DNA of 64,000 nt, taken from NCBI RefSeq assembly GCF_017744695.1, contig NZ_JAGIAS010000002.1:558001-622000 (forward strand), in the 5' to 3' direction. Each line of letters opens with the position of its first letter. Within the stretch, counting starts at the first letter, position 1. Of the stretch, positions 1-8,863 are shown piece by piece. A program made the position numbers and the translations under genes. The DNA is from Dyadobacter sp. (GTDB taxonomy: Bacteria > Bacteroidota > Bacteroidia > Cytophagales > Spirosomataceae). The notes under the pieces are model-generated. The model worked only from the letters and a program-made list of their open reading frames with translations. It did no database searches and had not been told where the DNA came from.

Positions 1-3000
1 ACATCGCCAACCGCGGGATCGAGCTGCTCGAGGTTCAGAATATCACCATTAAAAACATGAACCTGACGAATCCCAATACCGCCGAAGGTCCTGTTACTTC
101 CAACACCGACAATACCAATGCCAACGCGGCGATCCACGGATTGAATGTTGCGGGCCTTACACTCGACCGCATTGTGGTAAGCGGAACGGTGGTCCAAATG
201 GGGATCAATCTCCGTGGAGGCAGCAACTTCAACCTCACCAATAGTACGATTAATCAATCGGGTAGCGCAACAATCGTCGAAGAAGGTAATATCTATGCGA
301 TGAACGTCGGAGGAACCAACTCCATCGTGAATTCCGCATTGAAAAAACCCGGCGGCCGGGCGGCCTATTTCAGAAACAATAACGTCAATATGACGAGGCT
401 GAACGTGACGAATTCATCATTCGAAGATGCCGACGCCGCCTCCTGTCTCCTGTTTGAAGGAGCGGGTTCCTCGGTCATGAGTCTCAAAATCCAGGGCACT
501 TGTCAGTTTCTGAGACCGGGCACATCCGGTATAGAGGTCTATGCCAACAATACCTCACAAATAGAGGCCGACATCCAAGGCGCCACCATCGATATCGGCA
601 CTGGAAACGATCTCGGGAGAGGTCTCGACATCGCCGCGTCCGGAACAGCCAGCATCAAGTTCAACGTAGCAAACAATATCTCGGATTACCTCGGCGGCCC
701 CGGCTTCAACTTCTTCGCCTTTAGTGGAGGATACCTGGAAGGAAATGTCACCGGTAATACGCTGACCAACAATGGCGATAATGAAGCTACGGAGGGTTCT
801 TTCCAGGGTATTACATTCTCTACCGAAGGAACAACGGCGCGCGGAGTCCTCAAAATAAACAACAACACCATTAACAACTCCCTCAACGGGGTGGGTATTG
901 GTATCTTGCCGGCCTCGACCGGCGGCGCGCTGAGCAGCGTCATCGCCGACAACAATACTGTTACATTAACCGGTAGCGGTTTTGCTCACGGTCTGTACCT
1001 GAACGCCGTGGGCGGTACAGGCAACAATGGTACATTGTGCGTTAATGTTACCAACAATGACGTTACATTATCGCCCAACTCACCTTTCGCAGGGGGTTAC
1101 AGAGCCGGCACTGCCGGCACTGTACTCAACGTACAGCAAGCCGGAGCGTCGGCATCAGCTGCATGGACAGCAGGCCTCAACACACCTTCGAACTCGGCAA
1201 CCAAAACCGGCTCCGGTACGGTCAACTACGGCGCCGGAACTTGTCCGTCGCCATCATTCAGCGGCTTACGGGAGGCAGCGATCGAGGAACCAGTGGCAGG
1301 CCGGCTTTCCGCAGATTCCGTAGCAGCACCGGCAGCGCCGGTACATCAGGCGGTTGCCCAGGCACCGGCATTGACCCAACCGAAAGAAGAAATTGCCCAG
1401 CCCGTAACTACGGCGCCGAATCCGGCCAGAACAGAGGCCGTACAATCGGGTGAAACAGTGACGGTCAATAACGGTGGCAGCGGCTTCACAATACCTGCCA
1501 ACAAAAGTACCATCATCAAATTCAGAGTGGTGATCGATGCCAACATTCCGGTGTCTGATTGCGAAGTGTCTACACAAGGTACTGTAAGCGGCAGCAATTT
1601 TGCCAACGTGCTTACAGACGATCCAAATGTGGCAGGAAGCAATAACCCTACTGTTACACCCGTAGTTTCGACGCCGGTAATCACTTTCTGCCCCGGCAAC
1701 CAGACTTTCTCGCCCGACGCAGGAACTTGTACCTCGTCGCAAACTTTCGCAGCAACGGCAGACGGATGCCCTGCGCCTACCATTACTTACAGCGTGGGCG
1801 GCAACCAGATCACATTCCCGTACGCATTCCCGGCGGGTAACACCACCGTGCTTGTAACGGCTTCGAATGGCATCGGAACGGCTCCTACATGCTCGTTCAC
1901 TGTAACGGTAACCCCTACCCCGGCTCCTCCGATCACTGATCAGCCTGATGCAGCGACCATCTGTGCAGGCTCCGGCACTTCGTTCACCGTGGCAACTTCA
2001 CAGACTGGTGTTACCTACCAATGGCAGAAAAAACCATTCGGCGGCTCATTCGCGAACATTTCAACCGGCACAAACCCGACAGCGGATGATCCAACGCTGA
2101 CGCTGAGCAACGTACCGGTTGGCGATAACCTTTCGGAATACCGCTGTATCATTACAAACCCTTGTAACAACAGTACCTCCGACGCTGCCGTACTGACGGT
2201 GAATCAGATCACTGGTTCGGGCATTGCAGGAACTACTACCGTGAACCAGGGGGCACCGGCGCCAAACGTTACATTCAGCGCTACCGGCGGTACTTTACCT
2301 TACACGTTCACTTACAAGATCAACAACGGGTCGAACCTTACCGTAAGCACAACCGGCGTGAATACCAGTGCCTCAGTGGGCCAGTCGACTGCGGCCGTAG
2401 GCGTATTCACCTACGAACTGGTAACCGTAACCGACGCACAAAACTGTACGCTGACACCGCCTTCGGCTCAAACAGCCACTGTAACCGTGTCGAACAACCT
2501 GACGGCGACTATTTCCGGCAGCACCACCGCATGCCAGAACGAAACAGCGCCCAAGATCACGTTTACGGCTGTGAACGGCATCGCACCGTTTACATTTACT
2601 TACAAAATCAATGGCGGTGGCGATCTTCAGGTGAGCACAACGGGCGTAAATACGAGCGCGACCGTCGATGTACCGACCGGTTCAACAGGATCATTTGTTT
2701 ACACCCTGACGAACGTGAGCGGTTCGGGCGGTGCCTCGACACCGATCGCCGGACAGACGGCCACGGTGAATGTGAATGCCAAACCGAGCATTGTGCTGTC
2801 GGGTGCCGAGTACCAATGCAACTTTGCCACGAATCCGCAGACTTATACGGTTTTCTTCACCGCAACTCCGGGCGCTGTGATCACCACCGACAAAGGAACG
2901 GTGAACGGAAGCACCGTAACCGGCATTGTAAGCAAGGAAACGGCGATCATCGTCGCTACCCTGAACGGTTGTTCAGACACGCTCACAGCTTACAAAGACT

Positions 3001-3542
3001 GCTCGCTTCCGGTAACCCTGATCGATTTCAGCGGTGCGAGGGTTGAAAATACCATTGCATTGAAATGGAATACCGCCGAAGAAACGCACAGCGACCGCTT
3101 CGAAGTCCAGCGCAGTGCCGATGGCAAAAACTGGGCGGCTATTGGTATACAGAAGTCCCAGGGCGACAGCTACGCAGTGGTGAATTACACATTCGTGGAC
3201 AAAAAACCGGCGTCGGGCGATAACTTCTACCGCCTGAAAATGATCGATACCGATAAGACATTCGCTTACAGCAAGATCATCAAGGTGGGTTACGATGTGC
3301 CGTCACTGAACTCGGAATTCTATCCGAACCCGGTTTCCGACGTCCTGAACCTGAGAAGCACGGATTGGACCCAGGTTAAGGCGGTGGAAATGCACAACCT
3401 GACGGGCCTTTCGGTTTACAAATCGGGCAAGACCGTTTCGAAAACCATCGATGTGAAGAGCCTCCCGGTAGGCATGTACATTCTGACGATCACGCACAAG
3501 AACGGTGAGGTTATCAACCGGAAAGTGCTTATCAACCGATAA
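1..3542 (+). CDS. Beta-helix surface protein with T9SS sorting domain (5' end outside window)
   Basis: The reading frame is open from base 3, so the visible ATG at 57 is internal and the gene starts upstream. About 1160 residues are visible. The first ~400 are Asn/Gly/Thr-rich repeats of the NNTINNS type, typical of a right-handed parallel beta-helix. Residues ~520-960 hold HYR/Ig-like segments with spaced cysteines. Then comes LPVTLIDFSG, the usual linker of Bacteroidota secreted proteins, and a C-terminal Por-secretion (type A) domain starting at FYPNPVSD and ending KVLINR. The protein is therefore inferred to be exported by T9SS and attached to the cell surface. No catalytic motif was seen; adhesin or polysaccharide-binding roles are guesses. 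A terminator follows the stop codon. Confidence 0.88.
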   Translation, partial: IANRGIELLEVQNITIKNMNLTNPNTAEGPVTSNTDNTNANAAIHGLNVAGLTLDRIVVSGTVVQMGINLRGGSNFNLTNSTINQSGSATIVEEGNIYAMNVGGTNSIVNSALKKPGGRAAYFRNNNVNMTRLNVTNSSFEDADAASCLLFEGAGSSVMSLKIQGTCQFLRPGTSGIEVYANNTSQIEADIQGATIDIGTGNDLGRGLDIAASGTASIKFNVANNISDYLGGPGFNFFAFSGGYLEGNVTGNTLTNNGDNEATEGSFQGITFSTEGTTARGVLKINNNTINNSLNGVGIGILPASTGGALSSVIADNNTVTLTGSGFAHGLYLNAVGGTGNNGTLCVNVTNNDVTLSPNSPFAGGYRAGTAGTVLNVQQAGASASAAWTAGLNTPSNSATKTGSGTVNYGAGTCPSPSFSGLREAAIEEPVAGRLSADSVAAPAAPVHQAVAQAPALTQPKEEIAQPVTTAPNPARTEAVQSGETVTVNNGGSGFTIPANKSTIIKFRVVIDANIPVSDCEVSTQGTVSGSNFANVLTDDPNVAGSNNPTVTPVVSTPVITFCPGNQTFSPDAGTCTSSQTFAATADGCPAPTITYSVGGNQITFPYAFPAGNTTVLVTASNGIGTAPTCSFTVTVTPTPAPPITDQPDAATICAGSGTSFTVATSQTGVTYQWQKKPFGGSFANISTGTNPTADDPTLTLSNVPVGDNLSEYRCIITNPCNNSTSDAAVLTVNQITGSGIAGTTTVNQGAPAPNVTFSATGGTLPYTFTYKINNGSNLTVSTTGVNTSASVGQSTAAVGVFTYELVTVTDAQNCTLTPPSAQTATVTVSNNLTATISGSTTACQNETAPKITFTAVNGIAPFTFTYKINGGGDLQVSTTGVNTSATVDVPTGSTGSFVYTLTNVSGSGGASTPIAGQTATVNVNAKPSIVLSGAEYQCNFATNPQTYTVFFTATPGAVITTDKGTVNGSTVTGIVSKETAIIVATLNGCSDTLTAYKDCSLPVTLIDFSGARVENTIALKWNTAEETHSDRFEVQRSADGKNWAAIGIQKSQGDSYAVVNYTFVDKKPASGDNFYRLKMIDTDKTFAYSKIIKVGYDVPSLNSEFYPNPVSDVLNLRSTDWTQVKAVEMHNLTGLSVYKSGKTVSKTIDVKSLPVGMYILTITHKNGEVINRKVLINR

Positions 3543-3586
3543 TTACGACACCAAAGCGTTATTAATGTGTTGTTTAAGTTAACGGT

Positions 3587-3620
3587 ATCAGGCGGGGAGC
3601 TTCTCTCCGCCTGATTTTTT
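3587..3620 (+). terminator. Rho-independent terminator
   Basis: An inverted repeat (ATCAGGCGG...CCGCCTGAT with extra GAG/CTC pairs around a CTT loop) is followed by six T. It lies 45 bases after the stop codon of the beta-helix gene. Confidence 0.85.
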
Positions 3621-3638
3621 ATATCGCCGCCAGTTTCT

Positions 3639-3668
3639 TTTGATTAGCAGGCGATTCCTATAAATTTG
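3639..3668 (+). promoter_or_regulatory. Bacteroidota-type promoter of the kinase/receptor operon
   Basis: TTTG at 3639-3642, an 18-base spacer and TAAATTTG at 3661-3668 match the Bacteroidota consensus (TTTG, about 19, TAnnTTTG). The ATG of the kinase is 15 bases downstream, so the leader is very short. Confidence 0.65.
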
Positions 3669-3682
3669 GATTTTTACACTTT

Positions 3683-4705
3683 ATGATATCCTTGAAAACG
3701 CAGCAGAAACGGGAAATTGCCATCCATATCAGCATATGGGTGACCATTCTGCTGCTGCCCTACCTCGTATCTTCGGCCAGCGAAGGATACAGGATCGGCG
3801 GGTTGCCGGCCGCATTTTTTGTGCTGGCGGGCATCATCCACGCAGGAATTTTCTATTTCAATGCATTTTATCTCTATCCCAAACTTGCCCACGGCTGGCA
3901 ATGGTGGCTCTATATCCCTTGTGCGGCACTGTTAATCATGGCTTCTTTTGCCCTTAAATACCAGGTTGTTGCCCGCTTTTTTCCGGAAGTAGTGCTGAAA
4001 AGCGCGGCCGGATTGATATTTGGCCCGTCGGTATTGGTTTTCGCGGCGAGTGTTATTTACAGGCGTATCAGCGACGGCATTCGCAAAGAACGGGCCCGGA
4101 AAGAATATGAGGCACAACAGGTAGCAGCCGAGCTGAAACTGCTGCGATCACAGGTCAACCCTCATTTCCTTTTTAATGTGCTGACCAATATGGTAGCACT
4201 TGCACGGCAACGGTCCGACCAGCTGGAAGGAGCGCTCATCCGCCTTGCCGACCTGATGCGCTACATGACGTACGATACGCAGGCGACAAAGGTGACCTTG
4301 CAACAGGAAACGGATTATCTTAAAAGTTATATCGAATTGCAAAAACTACGCTTTTCGGACACGATGCGCATCGAACTCGATACAGAAATGGATGCGAATG
4401 CGGGCGCCTTGTCGATAGAACCGATGATCATGATCCCATTTGTAGAAAATGCATTCAAGCATGGCAGCTCCTGGCTCGACGAGCCTTATATTCTGATCAA
4501 TCTCAAAGCCACTGGCGGGCTTCTGACGCTCACAATTGTTAATCCGTACGATTCCCAACCCGGCGCAGCCAAAGACGACAACTCCGGCATTGGCCTCGAG
4601 AATGTACGGACGAGGCTGAAACTGGTTTATCCCGAAAAGCATTCCCTCGCGATCGACGACCGGAATCATGTATTCACAGTTACCCTGAACCTGGATTTAC
4701 GATGA
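3683..4705 (+). CDS. LytS-like sensor histidine kinase
   Basis: A 340-residue membrane kinase of the LytS/YehU family (His_kinase, PF06580). Four hydrophobic segments occupy about residues 13-125, followed by a coiled-coil linker and the phosphoacceptor block LRSQVNPHFLFN with H161. The ATP-binding N box is IPFVENAFKHG and the G box GIGLENVRTRLKL. There is no large extracytoplasmic sensor domain, so the signal is probably sensed in the membrane. The stop overlaps the start of the response regulator in an ATGA junction, indicating translational coupling. A consensus promoter lies just upstream. Phosphotransfer to the neighbouring LytTR protein is inferred. Confidence 0.93.
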   Translation: MISLKTQQKREIAIHISIWVTILLLPYLVSSASEGYRIGGLPAAFFVLAGIIHAGIFYFNAFYLYPKLAHGWQWWLYIPCAALLIMASFALKYQVVARFFPEVVLKSAAGLIFGPSVLVFAASVIYRRISDGIRKERARKEYEAQQVAAELKLLRSQVNPHFLFNVLTNMVALARQRSDQLEGALIRLADLMRYMTYDTQATKVTLQQETDYLKSYIELQKLRFSDTMRIELDTEMDANAGALSIEPMIMIPFVENAFKHGSSWLDEPYILINLKATGGLLTLTIVNPYDSQPGAAKDDNSGIGLENVRTRLKLVYPEKHSLAIDDRNHVFTVTLNLDLR

Positions 4706-5415
4706 TGCGATGCCTTGCTGTTGATGATGAGAAACTCGTGCTCGATCTGCTCGTCGATAATATCCGGCAGGTCCCGTACCTGACCCTCGTGAAAACTGCG
4801 CGTAATGCCATGGAGGCCATTGAAATATTGCAGAACGAGCACATAGACCTGCTTTTTCTGGACATTCAAATGCCCCGTCTGAGTGGTTTACAGTTTTTAA
4901 AAAGCCTCCCTGACCCGCCACTGGTAATTCTGGTGACGGCTTACGACAAATATGCGCTGGAAGGTTTTGAACTGAATGTGGTCGATTACCTGCTCAAACC
5001 CGTAAGCATGGAGCGCTTTTTAAAGGCCTGTAACCGCGCCCATGAACTATTCGAGTTAAAACACAAAACGTCCGTCGCCGCTCCTGCCACATTGCCCGAT
5101 TTTTTTGTGAATGTCGAATACGCTTTGGTGAAGATAGTGGTGGCCGACGTGGCGTGGGTCGAAGGATTGAAGGATTATGTGAAGATCTACCTTTCGTCTG
5201 CCGACAAGCCCGTCATCACCCGCATGACATTCAAAGCATTGGAAGAAAAACTTCCCGAGCCCGCATTTGCGCGCACCCATAAATCCTACCTGGCGGCCGT
5301 TCAGAAAATCACAGCCATCAAGCGCGATTTTGTGATGATTGGCGCTGCCGAGATTCCCGTCAGCGAGCATTACAAAGACAATCTCCGCAAAATATTGAAC
5401 ATTACGCCCGATTGA
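4702..5415 (+). CDS. LytTR-family response regulator
   Basis: A 237-residue two-domain regulator. The receiver domain (about 1-120) has the acidic pair VDDE, the phosphoacceptor D54 in LFLDIQMP and the conserved K in LLKPVS. The C-terminal LytTR DNA-binding domain (about 135-235) contains VEGLKDYVKIYL and FARTHKSYLAAV. The gene overlaps the kinase gene by four bases. Two ATGs stand in tandem and the first is used here. Expected targets are imperfect direct repeats upstream of the partner operon; none could be assigned with confidence in the 106 bases before the receptor gene. Confidence 0.93.
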   Translation: MMRCLAVDDEKLVLDLLVDNIRQVPYLTLVKTARNAMEAIEILQNEHIDLLFLDIQMPRLSGLQFLKSLPDPPLVILVTAYDKYALEGFELNVVDYLLKPVSMERFLKACNRAHELFELKHKTSVAAPATLPDFFVNVEYALVKIVVADVAWVEGLKDYVKIYLSSADKPVITRMTFKALEEKLPEPAFARTHKSYLAAVQKITAIKRDFVMIGAAEIPVSEHYKDNLRKILNITPD

Positions 5416-5521
5416 TCGTCGCAGGATTTAACTGTTTCGTCGCAGGCATTGACCGTCTGGTCTACTCTCACTGAAATGCATTGGCGCATACCATAGCTTT
5501 GGTCAAAAAACAAACAAAGCC

Positions 5522-7762
5522 ATGATTTCCAATGCATTTACAACCAAACTCATCCTGATCGCGGGCAGCCTGCTGCTCGCGCTGGCGGCCCGGGCGCAAA
5601 TCCGAATTCACGGTGAAGTGACCGGCCCACTGGGCGAAGCCATTCCCGGGGCACACGTTCGTATCAAAGGCGCGCAATCCGGTACCGTGGCCGATTCGCT
5701 CGGCCGATTCGACTTCGTGACCACCCGGCGGGGTAATCAGACGCTTATTGTCTCATCGATCGGCTTCAAAACGCATCAGCAAACGCTGACCCTCGCCGAT
5801 AGCGCCATCACACTCTCCATCACCCTGGACGATGCCGTCAATACACTCGAGGCCGTCACCGTGAGTGCAGGCAGTTTCGAGGCGAGCGATAAGGCCAAAG
5901 GCGCCTCGCTGACGCCCATTGATGCCTACACGGTGGCGGGAAACGGCGGCGACATCTCCAATGCCCTGCGGACGCTCCCCGGTGCGCAGCAGGTGGGCGA
6001 GCGCGAGGGGCTCTTTGTGCGCGGCGGTACCAGTGACGAAACCCGGATGTTCGTGGACGGTACGCTCATGAAAAATCCGAACTACGCTTCCGTACCGGGC
6101 ATTATGCAACCGGCTCGCATTAACCTGTTCCTGTTCAAAGGGGTATTGTTCAACACGGGCGGCTATTCGGCATTGTACGGGCAAGCCATGAGCAGTGCAT
6201 TGATCCTCGAAAGCATCGATCTACCTGAAAAAAGCTCCGCCAATTTCAGCGTGTTTCCTTCGAACCTCGGGGCAGGTTTCCAGCATTTGTCCCAATCCGG
6301 CCGGAGCAGCTACGGCGGCGGGCTGGCTTACAGCAATCAGGGTTTGTACAATAAAGTAGTTCCGCAACGCCCCGATTACTACCATGGCCCCGAATACCTG
6401 AGCGCCAATGCGAACATCCGTTTCAAAACCGGAAAAACAGGCATGTTGAAGGGCTATCTGGCCTTTGCCGAGAGTAACATAGGCATGCGCAACGCCGATA
6501 CCGACAGCGTAGCGCTCCGTTCCGACTTCCGGCTGAAAAACCCGAATATCTACGTAACCATGAGCTATCGCACGGACCTCGGTCCCAACTGGCGCCTCGA
6601 TGCAGGCATTGCCTACACTTTTGACAAAAATGACCTCCATAACCGGTTGCTCAACGGAAGCAACGAGACCGTTACCATACCGTACGGCCCCTTTCCTGCC
6701 AAAAACAGCGACATTACCCTCCGTTCGCATTTCGCACAGGGCCGTGCCGTATTCACCCGCAGCTTCGACCGCAACCAGGCATTGCGCTTCGGCGGAGAGA
6801 CATTCTATTTCCATGATGTGCAACATTATGATGGTACCAAGACGGTACTTCGCGATCAATTGTCTGCGGTTTTTATCGAAGGCGATATTCATTTGGGTGA
6901 GCACATGGCATTCCGTCCGGGGTTACGTGGAGAGTATTCGAGCCTGCTTCGCAAGGCCGTCGTGGCACCTCGTGCGAGCCTCGGTTACCGGCTGGCTGCG
7001 GGTAGTCAGTTGAACCTGGCGTATGGTGTTTTCTACCAAAAACCTGAAAACCGGTACCTGTTTCAAAATCAGGAACTCGGGTTTTCGCGATCGGAACATT
7101 ATGTGCTCAACTATTCGAGAAAGGTCAATAACCGATTTTTCAGGACAGAAGTTTATTACAAAAAGTACAGGAATCTGGTTAAAACATTTCCTGGCGTATC
7201 GCTCGGGGGCGATGGTTACGCGCAGGGATTGGAGCTTTTCTGGCGCGATAAAAAGACGGTCCGTAACCTTGATTACTGGCTGACTTACACTTATCTCGAC
7301 ACCAAGCGCAACTACCTCGACTACCCTGAAAGCATCCGGCCATCGTTCACGAGTCCGCATACGTTCACCATCGCTGTCAAACGCTTTTTCCAGGGTATCA
7401 GTACCAATGTCAACGTTTCGTACTCGTACGCAGCTGGTCGCCCCTATTATGGTATCCGCACGGGCGGCGACGCAGGTACACGCATCTACGATTCAGGCAC
7501 GGCACGACCTTACAATGTGCTCAACCTGCACGTGTCGAAAATGATGACCTTTTTCAAAAAGTCGAAGTTCAAAGACTACTCCGGTTTCGCGTTCGGGGCC
7601 AACAATGTGCTGGGATCCAAACAAGTATTCGGATACAACTACGCTTACAATGGCCAGTTCAAAACACCCATTACCCTCCCGGCCACCCGTTTCTATTTTG
7701 TCGGCGTGTTCATGAGCCTGGGCATCGACCGCACCGAAGACCTCCTCGATCAGAGTCGATGA
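5522..7762 (+). CDS. TonB-dependent receptor with carboxypeptidase-regulatory-like N-terminus
   Basis: A 746-residue outer-membrane receptor. A signal peptide ends near LAARAQ (residue 26). A CarboxypepD_reg-like beta-sandwich follows (about 27-115, IPGAHVRIKGA...GRFDFV), then a plug domain (LRTLPGAQQVGEREGLFVRGG) and a 22-strand-type barrel rich in aromatic strand ends. It is shorter than SusC (about 1000 residues) and has no SusD partner, so it resembles receptors for siderophores, metals or peptides more than glycan importers. It follows the LytS/LytTR pair and precedes two small envelope genes; a receptor controlled by the adjacent two-component system is a reasonable inference. The substrate is unknown. 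Confidence 0.9.
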   Translation: MISNAFTTKLILIAGSLLLALAARAQIRIHGEVTGPLGEAIPGAHVRIKGAQSGTVADSLGRFDFVTTRRGNQTLIVSSIGFKTHQQTLTLADSAITLSITLDDAVNTLEAVTVSAGSFEASDKAKGASLTPIDAYTVAGNGGDISNALRTLPGAQQVGEREGLFVRGGTSDETRMFVDGTLMKNPNYASVPGIMQPARINLFLFKGVLFNTGGYSALYGQAMSSALILESIDLPEKSSANFSVFPSNLGAGFQHLSQSGRSSYGGGLAYSNQGLYNKVVPQRPDYYHGPEYLSANANIRFKTGKTGMLKGYLAFAESNIGMRNADTDSVALRSDFRLKNPNIYVTMSYRTDLGPNWRLDAGIAYTFDKNDLHNRLLNGSNETVTIPYGPFPAKNSDITLRSHFAQGRAVFTRSFDRNQALRFGGETFYFHDVQHYDGTKTVLRDQLSAVFIEGDIHLGEHMAFRPGLRGEYSSLLRKAVVAPRASLGYRLAAGSQLNLAYGVFYQKPENRYLFQNQELGFSRSEHYVLNYSRKVNNRFFRTEVYYKKYRNLVKTFPGVSLGGDGYAQGLELFWRDKKTVRNLDYWLTYTYLDTKRNYLDYPESIRPSFTSPHTFTIAVKRFFQGISTNVNVSYSYAAGRPYYGIRTGGDAGTRIYDSGTARPYNVLNLHVSKMMTFFKKSKFKDYSGFAFGANNVLGSKQVFGYNYAYNGQFKTPITLPATRFYFVGVFMSLGIDRTEDLLDQSR

Positions 7763-7837
7763 GTTTAAAGTTCAAAGCCTTGAACTCCAGACTCGCCTAC
7801 TCATAAACTCTGAACTCATAAACTTCAAAACAAAACC

Positions 7838-8476
7838 ATGAAAACGCTCATCACCACCATCCTGCTCATTTGCTCCGTCGCATTCACATTCGCGCAAAAC
7901 GGAGATTATTCCGCCCAGTTAGAGGCTTCCGTCAAGAAGCTGGATCAGGCCAAATCAGTCAATGATTTTCAGGCGCTTGAAAAGACATTCGTTCAGCTAG
8001 GTAATGCGCAAAAAACCGAGTGGCTGCCCTATTACTATGCCGCTTTCTGCAATGCCAAAGTGGGCTTTCTCCTGCAAGACGACGGCGAGAAAATCGAGCC
8101 TTACAGCGTACGCGGCGAAGCGCAGATCAAGAAAAGCGAGTCGCTGGCAAAGGGCGAGAGTAAAGTGCTTTCTGAAATTTACGTCGTCCAGGCGATGATT
8201 TACCGTACCAAAGTTTTCATCAGTCCCATGACCATGGGCAGGCAATTCGGCCCGCTATCCGACCAGTTTTTGAAGAAAGCGCAAAAACTCTCAGCCGAAA
8301 ACCCCCGTGCCATTTACCTCGAAGCCTGGACGAAGTACTACACGCCTAAACTATGGGGCGGCGATAAAGACCTCGCCAAAGAACTCGCAGGCAAAGCCAT
8401 TCAAAAACTTCCTGCAACGGCATTCACCGTCATGCCGCATTGGGGCAAAGCGGAAAGCGAAGCCTTACTCAAGTAG
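7838..8476 (+). CDS. Secreted protein of unknown function
   Basis: A 212-residue protein with a clear signal peptide ending TFAQ (about residue 19). The mature part is largely helical, with spaced alanines and aromatic residues (KTEWLPYYYAAFCNAK, NPRAIYLEAWTKYY) that resemble TPR-like repeats, but no family was recognised. It lies 75 bases behind the TonB receptor on the same strand and probably belongs to that operon as a periplasmic accessory protein. The intervening gap contains a short direct repeat (TCATAAACT at 7801 and 7816). Confidence 0.8.
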   Translation: MKTLITTILLICSVAFTFAQNGDYSAQLEASVKKLDQAKSVNDFQALEKTFVQLGNAQKTEWLPYYYAAFCNAKVGFLLQDDGEKIEPYSVRGEAQIKKSESLAKGESKVLSEIYVVQAMIYRTKVFISPMTMGRQFGPLSDQFLKKAQKLSAENPRAIYLEAWTKYYTPKLWGGDKDLAKELAGKAIQKLPATAFTVMPHWGKAESEALLK

Positions 8477-8534
8477 GCCTCTCCCGGGTTCCATTTACAC
8501 TTCATCAATTGTTTCACTTAAACTTTTAGAAATC

Positions 8535-8795
8535 ATGTTTTTCGGATTATTGATTTTCGCACGCATCCTGTTCGTAGCCTGTATGGTTTTCATCATCGGC
8601 TATATTTACGGCCCGTTCTCCCAACGCCGCGGACTTACTATCGCCGCAAGAGTTGCTGCCATCGCAATCATTTTCGCGTTCATCATGATGAATATCTTCG
8701 CATTCCGCGCCGCGTCGCACGGCGGTCCGTGGCATCACCACGGGCATTGGAATTGCGATGACGGCCATCATCCAAAAATCGAAGCAAAACCATAA
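8535..8795 (+). CDS. Small membrane protein with His-rich tail
   Basis: An 86-residue protein starting at the ATG at 8535; a longer frame upstream overlaps the preceding gene and is unlikely. Two hydrophobic segments (about 2-24 and 36-55) are followed by a C-terminal tail containing WHHHGHWNCDDGHH, with seven histidines and one cysteine in about 30 residues. A metal-binding role is suggested by composition only. It is the last gene before a bidirectional hairpin and probably belongs to the TonB-receptor operon. Confidence 0.72.
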   Translation: MFFGLLIFARILFVACMVFIIGYIYGPFSQRRGLTIAARVAAIAIIFAFIMMNIFAFRAASHGGPWHHHGHWNCDDGHHPKIEAKP

Positions 8796-8811
8796 AAGGC
8801 AGTTGCACAGC

Positions 8812-8845
8812 AGAAGGTGTCTCAATTATAAATGGGACACCTTCT
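8812..8845. terminator. Bidirectional terminator hairpin between convergent genes
   Basis: AGAAGGTGTC (8812-8821) pairs perfectly with GACACCTTCT (8836-8845) around a 14-base AT-rich loop. It lies between the plus-strand receptor operon and the convergent minus-strand gene ending at 8864. Confidence 0.65.
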
Positions 8846-8863
8846 CTACTATTCAGTCTACGC

